From positions 248,001-312,000 of the forward strand of contig NZ_CP091244.1 in the NCBI RefSeq assembly GCF_021650935.1: a DNA stretch of 64,000 nt, written 5' to 3'. Shown one piece after another: positions 15,607-25,707 of this stretch (within the stretch, counting starts at the first letter, position 1; the number at the start of each line of letters is the position of its first letter). The notes beneath the pieces were generated by a model. That model was not told the origin of the DNA. It made no database searches and saw nothing but the letters and a program-made list of their open reading frames with translations. Both the position numbers and the translations under genes were made by a program. Source of the DNA: Thiothrix winogradskyi (lineage in GTDB: Bacteria > Pseudomonadota > Gammaproteobacteria > Thiotrichales > Thiotrichaceae).

Positions 15607-17085
15607 TTACGCGAACTGGGCTGGCACTTGGGTGTGCCAGTCCGTCCATTGTTGGTACTGATGCGCAATGTTCAACATCCGCGCTTCCTCAAAATAATTG
15701 CCGACTAATTGCATCCCGACCGGCAAACCGTCCGCCGCAAAGCCGATGGGGAACGTCATCCCCGGCAACCCTGCCAAACTGACCGGAATGGTGTACAAAT
15801 CTTCGAGGTACATCGCAATCGGGTCATCTTTTTTCGCGCCGATACCGAAGGCGGTGGTCGGGCAAGAAGGCCCCATGATCACATCCACATCCTTGAATGC
15901 GGATTCAAAATCCTGTTTAATCAACCGACGAACCTGCTGAGCTTTCAGATAATAGGCATCATAATACCCTGCTGACAGTGCGTAAGTGCCGATCATAATG
16001 CGGCGTTTGACCTCATCGCCGAAGCCTTCCCAGCGGCTGCGTTCATACAAATCCATCAAGTCTTTAGGATTGTCGCAACGATGCCCGAAACGTACCCCGT
16101 CAAAACGCGACAGATTCGAGGAACATTCCGCCGGAGCAACCACGTAATACACGGGTACGGCAAGGTGGCTATTCGGCAGGGTCACTTCCTTAATGATCGC
16201 GCCCTTAGCTTGGAATTCTTTAATGGCACGGTCGATGACTGCACCAACTTGCGCATCCAGCCCTTCCGCGAAGAATTCTTTCGGCAATCCAATCCGCAAA
16301 CCTTCCAGCGAACCATTGAGGTTGGCGGTGTAATCCGGCACCGGCAAATCAACGCTAGTAGAATCGCGGCTATCCAAGCCCGCAATAATATTCATCGTAA
16401 TCGCGCAATCTTCCGCCGACGGAGCCATCGGCCCACACTGATCAAGGCTGGAAGCAAACGCAATCATCCCGTAACGCGAAATCCGCCCGTAGGTCGGTTT
16501 AATGCCCGTGATATTGCAGAACGAAGCTGGTTGGCGAATCGAACCACCCGTATCCGTCCCCAACGTCATCGGCGCAAGCCGTGCCGCAATCGTTGCCGCG
16601 CCACCGCCAGAGCTGCCGCCCGGAACTTTAGTGGTATCCCACGGATTACGGACATTGCCAAACGCCGAGGTTTCATTGGAAGACCCCATTGCAAATTCAT
16701 CCATATTGTTCTTGCCGAGCAAGACACCGCCAGCCGCTTTGAGCTTTGCCGCCACATGCGCGTCATACGGCGAGATGAAATTCGACAGCATATTGGAGGC
16801 GCAGGTGGTACGCACGCCTTCCGAACAGAACAAATCTTTGAGCGCATACGGCACACCCGCCATTGCACCCGTGAGTTCGCCCTTGCGGATACGGTTGTCG
16901 ATGTCCACGGCTTGCGCTTGGGCAGACTCGCGGGTCACGGTAATGTAGGCGTTCAATTCAGGGTTGAAGCGTTCGATGCGATCAAGATACGCATCCGTCG
17001 CTTCCATGACAGAAAATTTGCCCGTATGCACCCCGTCGTGAATGCCCTTCAAGGACAGGGTATGGATGGAATCAGCCTGCGACAT
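15607..17085 (-). CDS. gatA: Asp/Glu-tRNA amidotransferase subunit A
   Basis: 492 residues of the amidase-signature family. The Ser-cisSer-Lys triad is intact: Lys83 in YALKDLF, Ser158 in PGGSSGGGAA and Ser182 in DTGGSIRQPASF, with the family's usual 75- and 24-residue spacings. It releases ammonia from glutamine and channels it to GatB. It heads the gatA-gatB-gatC operon; the 80 bases upstream, before the end of the large adhesin-like gene's neighbour region, must hold the promoter. A 364-residue open frame on the plus strand across it is a shadow. Confidence 0.97.
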   Translation of the reverse strand: MSQADSIHTLSLKGIHDGVHTGKFSVMEATDAYLDRIERFNPELNAYITVTRESAQAQAVDIDNRIRKGELTGAMAGVPYALKDLFCSEGVRTTCASNMLSNFISPYDAHVAAKLKAAGGVLLGKNNMDEFAMGSSNETSAFGNVRNPWDTTKVPGGSSGGGAATIAARLAPMTLGTDTGGSIRQPASFCNITGIKPTYGRISRYGMIAFASSLDQCGPMAPSAEDCAITMNIIAGLDSRDSTSVDLPVPDYTANLNGSLEGLRIGLPKEFFAEGLDAQVGAVIDRAIKEFQAKGAIIKEVTLPNSHLAVPVYYVVAPAECSSNLSRFDGVRFGHRCDNPKDLMDLYERSRWEGFGDEVKRRIMIGTYALSAGYYDAYYLKAQQVRRLIKQDFESAFKDVDVIMGPSCPTTAFGIGAKKDDPIAMYLEDLYTIPVSLAGLPGMTFPIGFAADGLPVGMQLVGNYFEEARMLNIAHQYQQWTDWHTQVPAQFA

Positions 17086-17167
17086 GGTTTCTCCGTTATT
17101 GCCGGGGTAATTTTAACGTCTTACTATAGTGTAAGCCGCTTGCCGCTGGCAACCTGCGCAACACTGC

Positions 17168-20100
17168 TCAGATAGGGGATTCCCCGCGAATAATATAATT
17201 GCCACTGGTACTGGTATTTCCCGGATGGATCAAAATATTACCCAGCATGACATTGACATCATTATTTGGCCCAGTGTAAAGCGTAGTGCCATCCATATTG
17301 AAATCCGTGGAATAATAGCCTGGCAGCTTAAATGACGCATTTACCTGAGTATTTTCGGGAGCCACTAAAATAGCACCTAATAACACACTATTATCACTAC
17401 CTGGACCACTCGAAATAACCGTATTACTATTATTCGCATCCCCCGCCCACATGAACGCGCCGTTACTATTTTCCAAACGTGCGAGGCTACGGCCATACAC
17501 CGGCGTGGTACGCGCAGTAAAATCGACTACTGCTGGTATTGCCTGCTTAATCATAACCGGCGTTTCGGTCGTGACTGCTAAATGGTTACGGTGACGCACC
17601 ATAATGTAGTAAAGACCATCTTCCGCATTAAAAATAGGTAACAGTTTAGAGCCGGTGGTGGCATCCACAATATCACCGTCACGTTGCAACAAACCCGCTG
17701 CCACCGCGACGCGCTTACCGGGGTCAAACAAATGGCGTAATTCCACTAAAACCCAATCCACAGGGGCATCCCCACCGGTTGCTGCCAATACAGCCGCAGA
17801 TGCCGTTTCCTTACCCTTGTAATCAAATGGCGACACGACACCTGAAGAAGATGCATAGCCAAACGCTGTTTTTAACTCCCCATAAGGTTGTAAATGTGGC
17901 ATTAACCCCAAACGGTGCAAATCCCCGCGCATCATTTTACTAGTCGAATCATAAGCACCCTGCAACCACACCCGCAGGCTCACATGGACGGACGATACAT
18001 CGTCGAGATTCGTCACCGTTACCGTGATACTTTGGGTCGCGCTCATGCCACCAGCATCCTTCACCGTTACCACAACACGATAAACATTGTCTTGGTCGAC
18101 ATCTTTAGGCGCTTCAAAATCCGGGGCAGCCATGAATTCCAACATTCCGGTTGCAGCATTTATCTTGAATAAGGCAGCATCCGCACCGCCGCTAATGCTA
18201 TACGTCAGGGCATCACCATTCGGATCATTAGCGGTCACGACGGTAACTAGCGTTTTATTTTCTTCCACATCCTGAGAGACATTCGCGATACCACTATAGC
18301 TAGTAATGACAGGAGGAAGGTTTTCCAAGACATCCGCGACCACTAGGTTTATGGTTTGTGACACATGTTGTGAGCCGTCGCTCGCAGTCACTGTCACCAC
18401 ATAAATATTGTCTTTATTGCTATCGTGCGGTTTTTCATAATCAGGGGCTACGATAAAACTGAGCGTGCCACCACTGCTGATCTGGAATAATACGGCATCC
18501 GCCCCTCCGCTAATACTGTAGGTAATCGGATCGCCATCGGCATCAGTAGCCGTCACAATCGTCGCCACCTTTTGATTTTCTTCCATGCTTAACGTAGCAC
18601 TAGCGCCACCACCATCACTAATAATCTTCGGCGGGGCGTTTTCCACCGCATCCGTTACGGTGACGAAGAGCAATTGCGTGGTTTCAAACACCCCATCCGT
18701 CGCAATCACGGTTAAAATATAAATATTATCCTGATTAGCATCTTTAGGAGCTTCATAATCCGGGAGTTTAATGAAGGCCAATTTGCCGCTATTGGTATTA
18801 ATCTGGAACAAACCATCATCTGCCCCTGTGGCTAAACGGTAGGTAATGGTATCGCCATCAACATCCGTTGCCACCACGGTCGTCACCGCCTGCTGGTTTT
18901 CTGGCACGCTGATGTTTGCTGTCGCACCACCACCATTGCTGGTAATGACCGGCGGCTTGCCTTCCTGCACGTTGAGAATTTGTACGCGGATAAGTTGTGT
19001 ATCGGTTAACTCACCATCGCTGACCCGGACTTCCACTTCATAGCTATTGTCACGGTTGGCATCGTGCGGTTTTTCATAATCGGGGGCGTTGATAAAACTC
19101 AACCTACCGGTACTAAGGGTAATTTTGAATAACGCGGCATCCGCACCGCCCGCAATGTCAAAGGTTAAATAGTCGCCATCCGAGTCAGTCGCCGTTACTT
19201 TGGTCACGGCAGTCAGGTTTTCATCCAAACTAACAGTGGCCGTCGTGCCACCACCGTTACTGGTAATTTGTGGTGCAGCATTTTCCGCCCCATCCAACAC
19301 TTGCACTGTTAAGGTCTGGGTATCCGTTAAACTGCCATCACTAGCCGTCACCACCACCTCATACTTATTGTTTTTATCCACATCAATGGGGAATTCATAG
19401 TCGGGTGGTGAGATAAACGCTAGCGTCCCCGTCACCGCATTCAAGGTAAAACGCGCCGCATCCGTACCACTCAGGCTATAGTTAATCGCGCTGCCTTCCG
19501 AGTCGGTTGCTTTCACGGTTGTGACCGCAGTTTGCCCTTCAGGAATGGATACTGTTGCGGTGGCATTCCCACCATTACTGGTAATGACTGGCGGCTGATT
19601 CGCGGGCTTATCCACCGGAGACAACACCAGACTGGCGGTATCATCTTCATTCGGCTTACTACGGCGGTTAAACGGTGTCGAATCGGGGTCTTCGTTGAAC
19701 GCAAAGGTAATTTCCCCATCGACACGGTAACTGCTCGCTGTCCCTACCCGCGCACGGATTTTCAGGGTTTTAGCACCACTGGCAGCAATAGCATCCGCAT
19801 TCCACACGCCGGTACTAGGGTTATAACGCCCAGCAGAATCGTCGCTCACCCACGTCAAACCGGCTGGCCATTCCAGCCCCACCTCCACCAAACTGGTAGG
19901 AATAGGCGTTGCATTTTTGAGGGTGTATGTAATTTCCACCTCACTATTCCAAGCGGGTGCGGTTGTACTCGCGGTTGCCTGCAAGGAAAGGTCAACAGGC
20001 GTGGAGTTAGTGCTGGTTAACCACTTAAAAAATGCCCCGGAATCATAAGCCGGGTCGCCAGCATCTGCTAACGCCAGCTTGACACGGTAACGTTGCCCCG

Positions 20101-20812
20101 GTGTCAAACCGCCCAAAGACGCGGTGATGGGGCGCGTGTAACCATCCAACTGCGTTGCAGTGCTCCCTCCGCCATTACCATTGTCCACAAAGTACGTAAT
20201 ATTATTCAGATTACAAGCCGCCCCATTGGCATTCGCACCAGGTTTGCCGCCGTTAACATTATTGACTGCGATTGCATCACCCGTGTCCGGCAGAAACGCC
20301 GCATTCTGCGTTCCTGACAATCCAGGACCGGAAACAAACAAACCAAAGGCATCGTTGAAACTGCTACAGACGTACTCTGGGTATTCCTCTGAACCAAACG
20401 CGAACACGAAGTTAACCCTATCCCCCGACGGGGTGATGTCAAACTCAATGATAGCGGGATCATATTTAGCATTCGGGCTGATTTTGCCAAGATCGGGGTC
20501 GAGGTACTGCACCTTGGTATTGTGTGAAAACGCTGCCCCATTGTTTGGTGCTTGAATACTACCCAGATTCCCCGTATTCAGGAAAACCCCCGTACCCACT
20601 CCCCAAACATCAGCACCGCCACTAAAAATGCCGTATTGTTGGGAGACACCACGTGTAATGGAAAGATTGTTCACCGCCAAACCGGGGCCGTCCAGCAGAT
20701 TCGTCATGTCTACCGTACTAGCATTGGCATTATAGGTAGGAGCAGCCTGCGTAAATGTGCCATACGAAAGCATCAGCAGGATGCCCAATGACGTCAGTCG
20801 ATTGTGCTTCAT
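17168..20812 (-). CDS. large secreted cadherin-repeat surface protein
   Basis: 1214 residues. Signal peptide MKHNRLTSLGILLMLSYGTF ending TQAA. Residues ~25-265 form a choice-of-anchor-L-like domain (VNFVFAFGSEEYPEYVCSSF), then a DUF11-like Ig domain (~270-395; NSEVEITYTLKNATPIPTSL). Five cadherin-like repeats of ~105 residues follow, each opening PPVITSNGG or similar and carrying DSDGD/DxNxDN and FE-APKDV calcium-type motifs. The C-terminus (~930-1214) is a distinct domain with DFNMDGTTLYTGPNNDVNV and VMLGNILIHPGN. No sorting signal is seen, so the anchor is unclear. Likely a calcium-stiffened adhesin or sheath/matrix protein. It is a lone gene divergent from mltA. Confidence 0.83.
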   Translation of the reverse strand: MKHNRLTSLGILLMLSYGTFTQAAPTYNANASTVDMTNLLDGPGLAVNNLSITRGVSQQYGIFSGGADVWGVGTGVFLNTGNLGSIQAPNNGAAFSHNTKVQYLDPDLGKISPNAKYDPAIIEFDITPSGDRVNFVFAFGSEEYPEYVCSSFNDAFGLFVSGPGLSGTQNAAFLPDTGDAIAVNNVNGGKPGANANGAACNLNNITYFVDNGNGGGSTATQLDGYTRPITASLGGLTPGQRYRVKLALADAGDPAYDSGAFFKWLTSTNSTPVDLSLQATASTTAPAWNSEVEITYTLKNATPIPTSLVEVGLEWPAGLTWVSDDSAGRYNPSTGVWNADAIAASGAKTLKIRARVGTASSYRVDGEITFAFNEDPDSTPFNRRSKPNEDDTASLVLSPVDKPANQPPVITSNGGNATATVSIPEGQTAVTTVKATDSEGSAINYSLSGTDAARFTLNAVTGTLAFISPPDYEFPIDVDKNNKYEVVVTASDGSLTDTQTLTVQVLDGAENAAPQITSNGGGTTATVSLDENLTAVTKVTATDSDGDYLTFDIAGGADAALFKITLSTGRLSFINAPDYEKPHDANRDNSYEVEVRVSDGELTDTQLIRVQILNVQEGKPPVITSNGGGATANISVPENQQAVTTVVATDVDGDTITYRLATGADDGLFQINTNSGKLAFIKLPDYEAPKDANQDNIYILTVIATDGVFETTQLLFVTVTDAVENAPPKIISDGGGASATLSMEENQKVATIVTATDADGDPITYSISGGADAVLFQISSGGTLSFIVAPDYEKPHDSNKDNIYVVTVTASDGSQHVSQTINLVVADVLENLPPVITSYSGIANVSQDVEENKTLVTVVTANDPNGDALTYSISGGADAALFKINAATGMLEFMAAPDFEAPKDVDQDNVYRVVVTVKDAGGMSATQSITVTVTNLDDVSSVHVSLRVWLQGAYDSTSKMMRGDLHRLGLMPHLQPYGELKTAFGYASSSGVVSPFDYKGKETASAAVLAATGGDAPVDWVLVELRHLFDPGKRVAVAAGLLQRDGDIVDATTGSKLLPIFNAEDGLYYIMVRHRNHLAVTTETPVMIKQAIPAVVDFTARTTPVYGRSLARLENSNGAFMWAGDANNSNTVISSGPGSDNSVLLGAILVAPENTQVNASFKLPGYYSTDFNMDGTTLYTGPNNDVNVMLGNILIHPGNTSTSGNYIIRGESPI

Positions 20813-21028
20813 AGTTTCATAGCCCCAGCGCTCTTATCTTTATTGTTCATTAAGCTCTTTTTGATACGCAGCTTATGAAACGAATCATAACCAATAAACA
20901 AAATTAATTCTATAGAGCATTCCACTTATCCGAATGTACCGTTCACGCCTTCACGCCTGCCTTGGCTAGTCGCATAATGCTGACAACCCCAACCTACCCC
21001 ATAACCATAATAAAATAAGGGTGTTTAC

Positions 21029-22162
21029 ATGTTTTCACGTCGTCTAGCGACCACCATTCTCATGAGCACGCTTACCAGTGCGGCTACGCCAACGTATGCC
21101 AACTCACCTATTTGGGAGTCTTGGTCACAACCACAGCCGCAACGTGGTGAATTCGCACCCAGCCGCGCAGGCATCTTGCAACCACGGCTGCAATTAGCGA
21201 GCTATTCCCAGCCGACTATTGCTGCTAACCCTGTTCAAGCTGGGTTACATGATCTTGCCCTCTCACTGGAAGGCAAAAGCCTGTGGGAACGCCAAGCCCC
21301 ATTAGGCAGCAATATCGCCACCAAAACCCTGCTGGAAACCATTGAGCAGTTACGCTATTGGCGCGGGGATTTGTTCCCGGCAACACTCGGTCAGCAATTT
21401 GAACTAAGACCGCTAACGAACTGGCAAGGACAAGCAGGGCATTTTACCGGTTACTACACCCCCATTTTAGAAGGCAGCCGCACCCGTACCGCGCAATTCA
21501 GAATACCCGTATACGGTATGCCCAAGGGCAAGATGAGCCGTGTAAGCCATGCAGAAATTGCCAACGGCGCTTTAGCAAACAAAGGCTTAGAGATAGCATG
21601 GATAGCAGACCCCTACATGCTTTACATCGCGCAAGTACAAGGTTCCGCCAAAATCCACTTTACCGATGGCAGTGTCAGCACCCTGGATTATGCTGGCAAT
21701 AACGGCAAAGACTTCATACCCGTATCAGCTTATCTAGAAGCCAAACGCTACAATATCGGCAGCCAATCGCACGAGAATGTTGGGCGTTGGTTGCGTGAGC
21801 GCCCAGACATTATGCGTGAAGCGCTGTTAAGCAATCCGCGTTATATCTTTTTTCATGAAACCAAAGGTTTACCACAAACCGCTTCGGGAACATCGGTCAT
21901 ACCCGGTCATACTGTCGCGGTAGACAGCCGCTATATTCCACACGGCTCGGTTTTACTGGCAGAATTGCCGCGCGTGAACAATCAAGGGCAAAAAGTAAAC
22001 GGCACGGAATGGCGACTCCTGTTTGCACAAGACCACGGTCGGGCGATTCAAGGCAATGGGCGTTTCGACTTGTACACGGGGGTTGGCAATAGCGCAGAAT
22101 CTGCCGCGTATGCAATATCAGGGATGCACAGAGCATTCTTACTGGTGCGAAAATCTGGCTAA
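21029..22162 (+). CDS. mltA: membrane-bound lytic murein transglycosylase A
   Basis: 377 residues with an N-terminal signal (ATTILMSTLTSAATPTYANS, no lipobox). The MltA domain is marked by GHFTGYYTPILEGSRTRTAQFRIPVYG and VQGSAKIHFTDGS; the C-terminal 3D domain has GHTVAVDSRYIPHGS and the Asp-rich AQDHGRAIQGNGRFDLYTG containing the catalytic aspartates. MltA cleaves glycan strands with 1,6-anhydroMurNAc formation, producing the recycling substrates used downstream by AmgK-MurU. Lack of a lipobox Cys means it may be periplasmic rather than outer-membrane anchored, unlike E. coli MltA. Confidence 0.9.
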   Translation: MFSRRLATTILMSTLTSAATPTYANSPIWESWSQPQPQRGEFAPSRAGILQPRLQLASYSQPTIAANPVQAGLHDLALSLEGKSLWERQAPLGSNIATKTLLETIEQLRYWRGDLFPATLGQQFELRPLTNWQGQAGHFTGYYTPILEGSRTRTAQFRIPVYGMPKGKMSRVSHAEIANGALANKGLEIAWIADPYMLYIAQVQGSAKIHFTDGSVSTLDYAGNNGKDFIPVSAYLEAKRYNIGSQSHENVGRWLRERPDIMREALLSNPRYIFFHETKGLPQTASGTSVIPGHTVAVDSRYIPHGSVLLAELPRVNNQGQKVNGTEWRLLFAQDHGRAIQGNGRFDLYTGVGNSAESAAYAISGMHRAFLLVRKSG

Positions 22163-22401
22163 AAACCCATGGAAACCCCTGTATTCTAAGTTTCTGATGA
22201 AACTGGCTTTGCGTGACAATAACGGAAAAATCGTGCAACATAAGTGGCAATTATTGCTAGCAACCGACCGTAGATCAGATGACAGGGGCGTTATCAGGAT
22301 CGATATTAATTTTTTCACGGGTTGAACTGTACGAGCAATTTTGACATCCAAGGCTATACTAAGCAGAATAAATTATTGATTTAGACACAGGGTTTTCACT
22401 T

Positions 22402-23661
22402 ATGTTGGGTTATATTGACTGGATCATCATTCTGGTTGCGCTACTCGCCGCCATCGGGGCTGTATTGTTGCTATTGCCGCAAACAAACAGCAAGGAAACC
22501 CAAGAGTTGCGGGTTATCCGCCTGCAAGCCGAGGCAGACCGCAAAAAAGTTGCCGATACGCTGGAAATTACCCAAAACGGGGTACAAGATGCCGAGCAAC
22601 TGCTGAATAAACTCAAATCACAAGTTGAACAAAGCACCCGCACCTACGAAGCCAGTCAAGCGCGAGCCGAACAAGCAGAACGCATTATTGAACGAGTCGG
22701 CACTGCCGAACAGGAAATCCGCGATATTTCCAGCCAACTCGGCGACCGTTTGCAACACCTGCAAAGTTATTGGGATGAACAACTCGGCGACTCCGTAGAA
22801 AGTGTCAAACGCATCCGCAGCAAACTGCACGAAGGTCTCGGCCAAGTCGATGACAGCCTCGTGCGTTTACGCGAACAGGAAAAAATGGCGCAAGGCTTTA
22901 CCCGCCGCCTGATCGACCATCACCACGAACAAGCACACAACCAACAAGAAAATGCTCGCCTTTCCGCTGAAGTTCACAACCGTCTGGAAGCCATGCTCAA
23001 AGAATCCAGCCACTTACTGGAACAAATGCAGCGTTATCAAGAAGATGCCGACACCGTTTTCCTGAAATTCAATACCGAAATGGAAGGTCTGGAAACCCAA
23101 GCCAGCGAACATTTCAGCACCCTATTCCAAACCACCGATTTGGCACGTCACGAGCTGAACTCTGGTCTAGAAGAAAGCCGCAAACACGTCGAAACCATGC
23201 GCCGCCGCGAAGAACAAAGCAACGACCTCAGCCGCCGCATTCACCAACACTTCGAGCAAATCGACCACATCCGCGTGGAGCGCATCGCCAAAACATTGGA
23301 TTTGACCGAACAAATGTCGACCGACTTGCACAAAGGCATGGAAAACGCCCGCGATTTGCTGTTCTCACTGGAAGTTGCCGTGCAAAACGTCACCTCAAGC
23401 CTCGACAGCAAACAAGCCCATGCCAGTGCTAATGTTGCACCTGAACCAGAACGCATGGATGAGCCTACCCCGCTCAAGCTGGTAACAACACCAGCAGAGG
23501 CATCGAATACCGATGACATGGAAGTCGATGTGACGGTTGAAGCAGCAATTGACGATAACGAAGTTACCAAACTGGCAGAAATTGGTAATCTGAAACCCAT
23601 TAAGACTGGGGAAGACGAACCAACCCCGCATAATCTGTTAGCTTTGCGGGCGTACCGCTAA
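22402..23661 (+). CDS. membrane-anchored coiled-coil protein, unknown function
   Basis: 419 residues: one N-terminal membrane helix (YIDWIIILVALLAAIGAVLLLL) then an almost continuous coiled coil from ~30 to ~335, rich in Glu, Gln, Arg and Ala, with an acidic C-terminal tail. It lacks the conserved nuclease region of RmuC and the metal site of other coiled-coil families, so I cannot name it. The architecture suggests a scaffold or tether on the cytoplasmic or periplasmic face. It is a lone gene, separated from mltA by 239 bases and closed by a 12-bp hairpin. Confidence 0.75.
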   Translation: MLGYIDWIIILVALLAAIGAVLLLLPQTNSKETQELRVIRLQAEADRKKVADTLEITQNGVQDAEQLLNKLKSQVEQSTRTYEASQARAEQAERIIERVGTAEQEIRDISSQLGDRLQHLQSYWDEQLGDSVESVKRIRSKLHEGLGQVDDSLVRLREQEKMAQGFTRRLIDHHHEQAHNQQENARLSAEVHNRLEAMLKESSHLLEQMQRYQEDADTVFLKFNTEMEGLETQASEHFSTLFQTTDLARHELNSGLEESRKHVETMRRREEQSNDLSRRIHQHFEQIDHIRVERIAKTLDLTEQMSTDLHKGMENARDLLFSLEVAVQNVTSSLDSKQAHASANVAPEPERMDEPTPLKLVTTPAEASNTDDMEVDVTVEAAIDDNEVTKLAEIGNLKPIKTGEDEPTPHNLLALRAYR

Positions 23662-23679
23662 AGTTCAATGGATGCGTGG

Positions 23680-23707
23680 GTAGAGACGCAAGATTTTGCG
23701 TCTCTAC
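23680..23707. terminator. 12-bp perfect hairpin between convergent genes
   Basis: GTAGAGACGCAA (23680-23691) and TTGCGTCTCTAC (23696-23707) form a perfect 12-bp stem with loop GATT, between the coiled-coil gene and the convergent ABC transporter. There is no T-run, so it may be a dispersed palindromic repeat as much as a terminator; GTAGAGACGCAA-type palindromes occur as interspersed repeats in several bacteria. Confidence 0.6.
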
Positions 23708-23727
23708 GATGGGTGGTCAATCACCAT

Positions 23728-25518
23728 TTACGACTCGTGTAGCTGTAATTCCCACATCGCCAAATATTGCCCGCGCAGTGCCAGCAACTCCGCATGAGTC
23801 CCCTGCTCCACCACCCGCCCTTTATCCAGCACCAAAATCCGATCCGCATCCACAATCGTTGATAAGCGGTGCGCAATCATCAGCGTGGTATGCCGCCCAG
23901 CCACTTCGTGCAAGGTTTGCTGAATTGCCTGCTCGGTAGCACTGTCCAGCGAAGACGTCGCTTCATCGAAAATCAAAATCGGGGGCTGTTTCAGAATCGC
24001 CCGCGCAATCGCCACGCGCTGCTTTTCCCCACCGGATAATTTCAAGCCACGTTCACCCACCACCGTTTCCCAGCCATCCGGCAAACTTTCGATAAACGTG
24101 CGGATTTGCGCCATGTCAGCGGCACGTTCAATCTCCGCCTGTGTCGCTTGCACGTTGCCGTATTGCAGGTTGTAACGAATCGTATTGTTAAACAACACAG
24201 TATCTTGCGGCACAATCCCAATTGCTTTGCGCAAACTGGCTTGCGAGACTTGCGCAATATCCTGCCCATCAATCAACACACGCCCGCCTGTCACGTCGTA
24301 AAAACGGTAAATCAAGCGTGATAAAGTGGATTTCCCCGCCCCGCTATGCCCCACCACCGCGAGTTTTGTTCCAGCAGGCACACTAAAACTCACCCCACGC
24401 AAGATCTGGCGTTCCGCCTGATAACCGAAATCGACGTGCTCAAAGCGGATTTCACCCTGCGTCACTTGTAATTCAGTCGCGTTTGGCGCATCGCGCACCT
24501 CCTGCGGGGTTTCCAGCAAGCGAAATACCATATCCATATCCGCCAGCGTGTATTTCACTTGCCGGTAAACAATACCCAGCGACCCTAGCGGCAAAAACAA
24601 TTGCAGCATAAATGCATTCACCATCACCAGATCGCCAATGCTCATTGTGCCGTTCACCACGCTATTTGCTGCCAAAAACATAATAATGGTGACACCAATC
24701 GCAATAATCGAAGACTGCCCGAAATTCAACAATGACATCGAAGTTTGGCTTTTCACCGCCACATCTTCCCACTTGCCCAACGTGTCGTCGTAATGTGCTA
24801 ATTCCAGCTTTTCATTATTGAAATACTTAACGGTTTCGTAGTTGATCAAACTGTCCACCGCCTGATTGCTGGATTGCGAATCCAGCCGGTTCATTTCATG
24901 GCGATGATCCATGCGCCACTCAGTAATTTTGATGGTAAAAATCACGTACACCGCCACGGTGGCAAACGTCACCAACGCAAAGGCAGGCGCGTAATTCCCC
25001 AACAAAATCACAGCCACCAAGGTAAATTCCACCGCAATCGGAATAATGCTAAACACCATGAAATTCATTAAGGTACTGACCGAAGCCGTGCCGCGTTCCA
25101 AATCACGGCTGATCGCGCCGGTTTTGCGTTCCAGATGAAACCGCAACGACAAATTATGCAAATGTTCCAACACTCGAACCGACATTTTGCGCATTGCGTG
25201 GTAACGCACCCGCGCAAACACCGTATCGCGCAATTCATTGAACAGCGCACTCGCCAGCCGCAACGCTCCATAGCCCAGCAGCAAAATCACCGGCAATACC
25301 AACACCTGTTCCGGCTTGCCCTGTAAGCCATCCACAATATCCTTGAGGAACAGCGGCACACCCACATTCGCCACTTTTGAGGCAATCAGACATGCCAACG
25401 CAAATAAGGCTCGCCCCCGGTATTCCCACAAAAACGGCAGCACGGATTTAAGATTGTGCCAGTCACGGCGGTTTTTGTCGGGGCGTTCGGTACGGTTGGG
25501 CATCATTGTGTTACACAC
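23728..25518 (-). CDS. Atm1/HMT-type ABC exporter, fused permease-ATPase
   Basis: 596 residues. A six-helix exporter membrane domain (~20-340) is followed by an ATPase with Walker A GHSGAGKST, Q-loop IGIVPQDTVLFNN, signature LSGGEKQRVAIARA, Walker B ILIFDEATSSLD and H-loop IAHRLST. The stretch YRQVKYTLADMDMVFRLLE and the NYETVKYFNNEKLE segment are typical of the mitochondrial Atm1/ABCB7 and bacterial heavy-metal-tolerance group, which export glutathione-linked persulfides or metal-glutathione conjugates. That would suit a sulfur oxidiser, but the substrate is inferred from the group. Monocistronic. Confidence 0.88.
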   Translation of the reverse strand: MCNTMMPNRTERPDKNRRDWHNLKSVLPFLWEYRGRALFALACLIASKVANVGVPLFLKDIVDGLQGKPEQVLVLPVILLLGYGALRLASALFNELRDTVFARVRYHAMRKMSVRVLEHLHNLSLRFHLERKTGAISRDLERGTASVSTLMNFMVFSIIPIAVEFTLVAVILLGNYAPAFALVTFATVAVYVIFTIKITEWRMDHRHEMNRLDSQSSNQAVDSLINYETVKYFNNEKLELAHYDDTLGKWEDVAVKSQTSMSLLNFGQSSIIAIGVTIIMFLAANSVVNGTMSIGDLVMVNAFMLQLFLPLGSLGIVYRQVKYTLADMDMVFRLLETPQEVRDAPNATELQVTQGEIRFEHVDFGYQAERQILRGVSFSVPAGTKLAVVGHSGAGKSTLSRLIYRFYDVTGGRVLIDGQDIAQVSQASLRKAIGIVPQDTVLFNNTIRYNLQYGNVQATQAEIERAADMAQIRTFIESLPDGWETVVGERGLKLSGGEKQRVAIARAILKQPPILIFDEATSSLDSATEQAIQQTLHEVAGRHTTLMIAHRLSTIVDADRILVLDKGRVVEQGTHAELLALRGQYLAMWELQLHES

Positions 25519-25707
25519 ATCCTGTTAAGCAATGCGCGAATCATAGCGCACCCGTGCCATCGCGTACCGTGTGAAATCACACGGTTAATGCGTCATATCA
25601 CGCAAATATATTAGTATATAATAAATAATTAATTTAAAAATCAGTCATTTAATAGTTGGCACAGTCATTGCCTTAGCATCGGTAACAAAAATTTTGGAAG
25701 GTTCCCC

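Noticed and set aside
16081..17175. 364-codon plus-strand frame opposite gatA
   Set aside because: Arg/His/Asn-rich shadow of a highly conserved gene; no ribosome-binding site and no recognisable domain.
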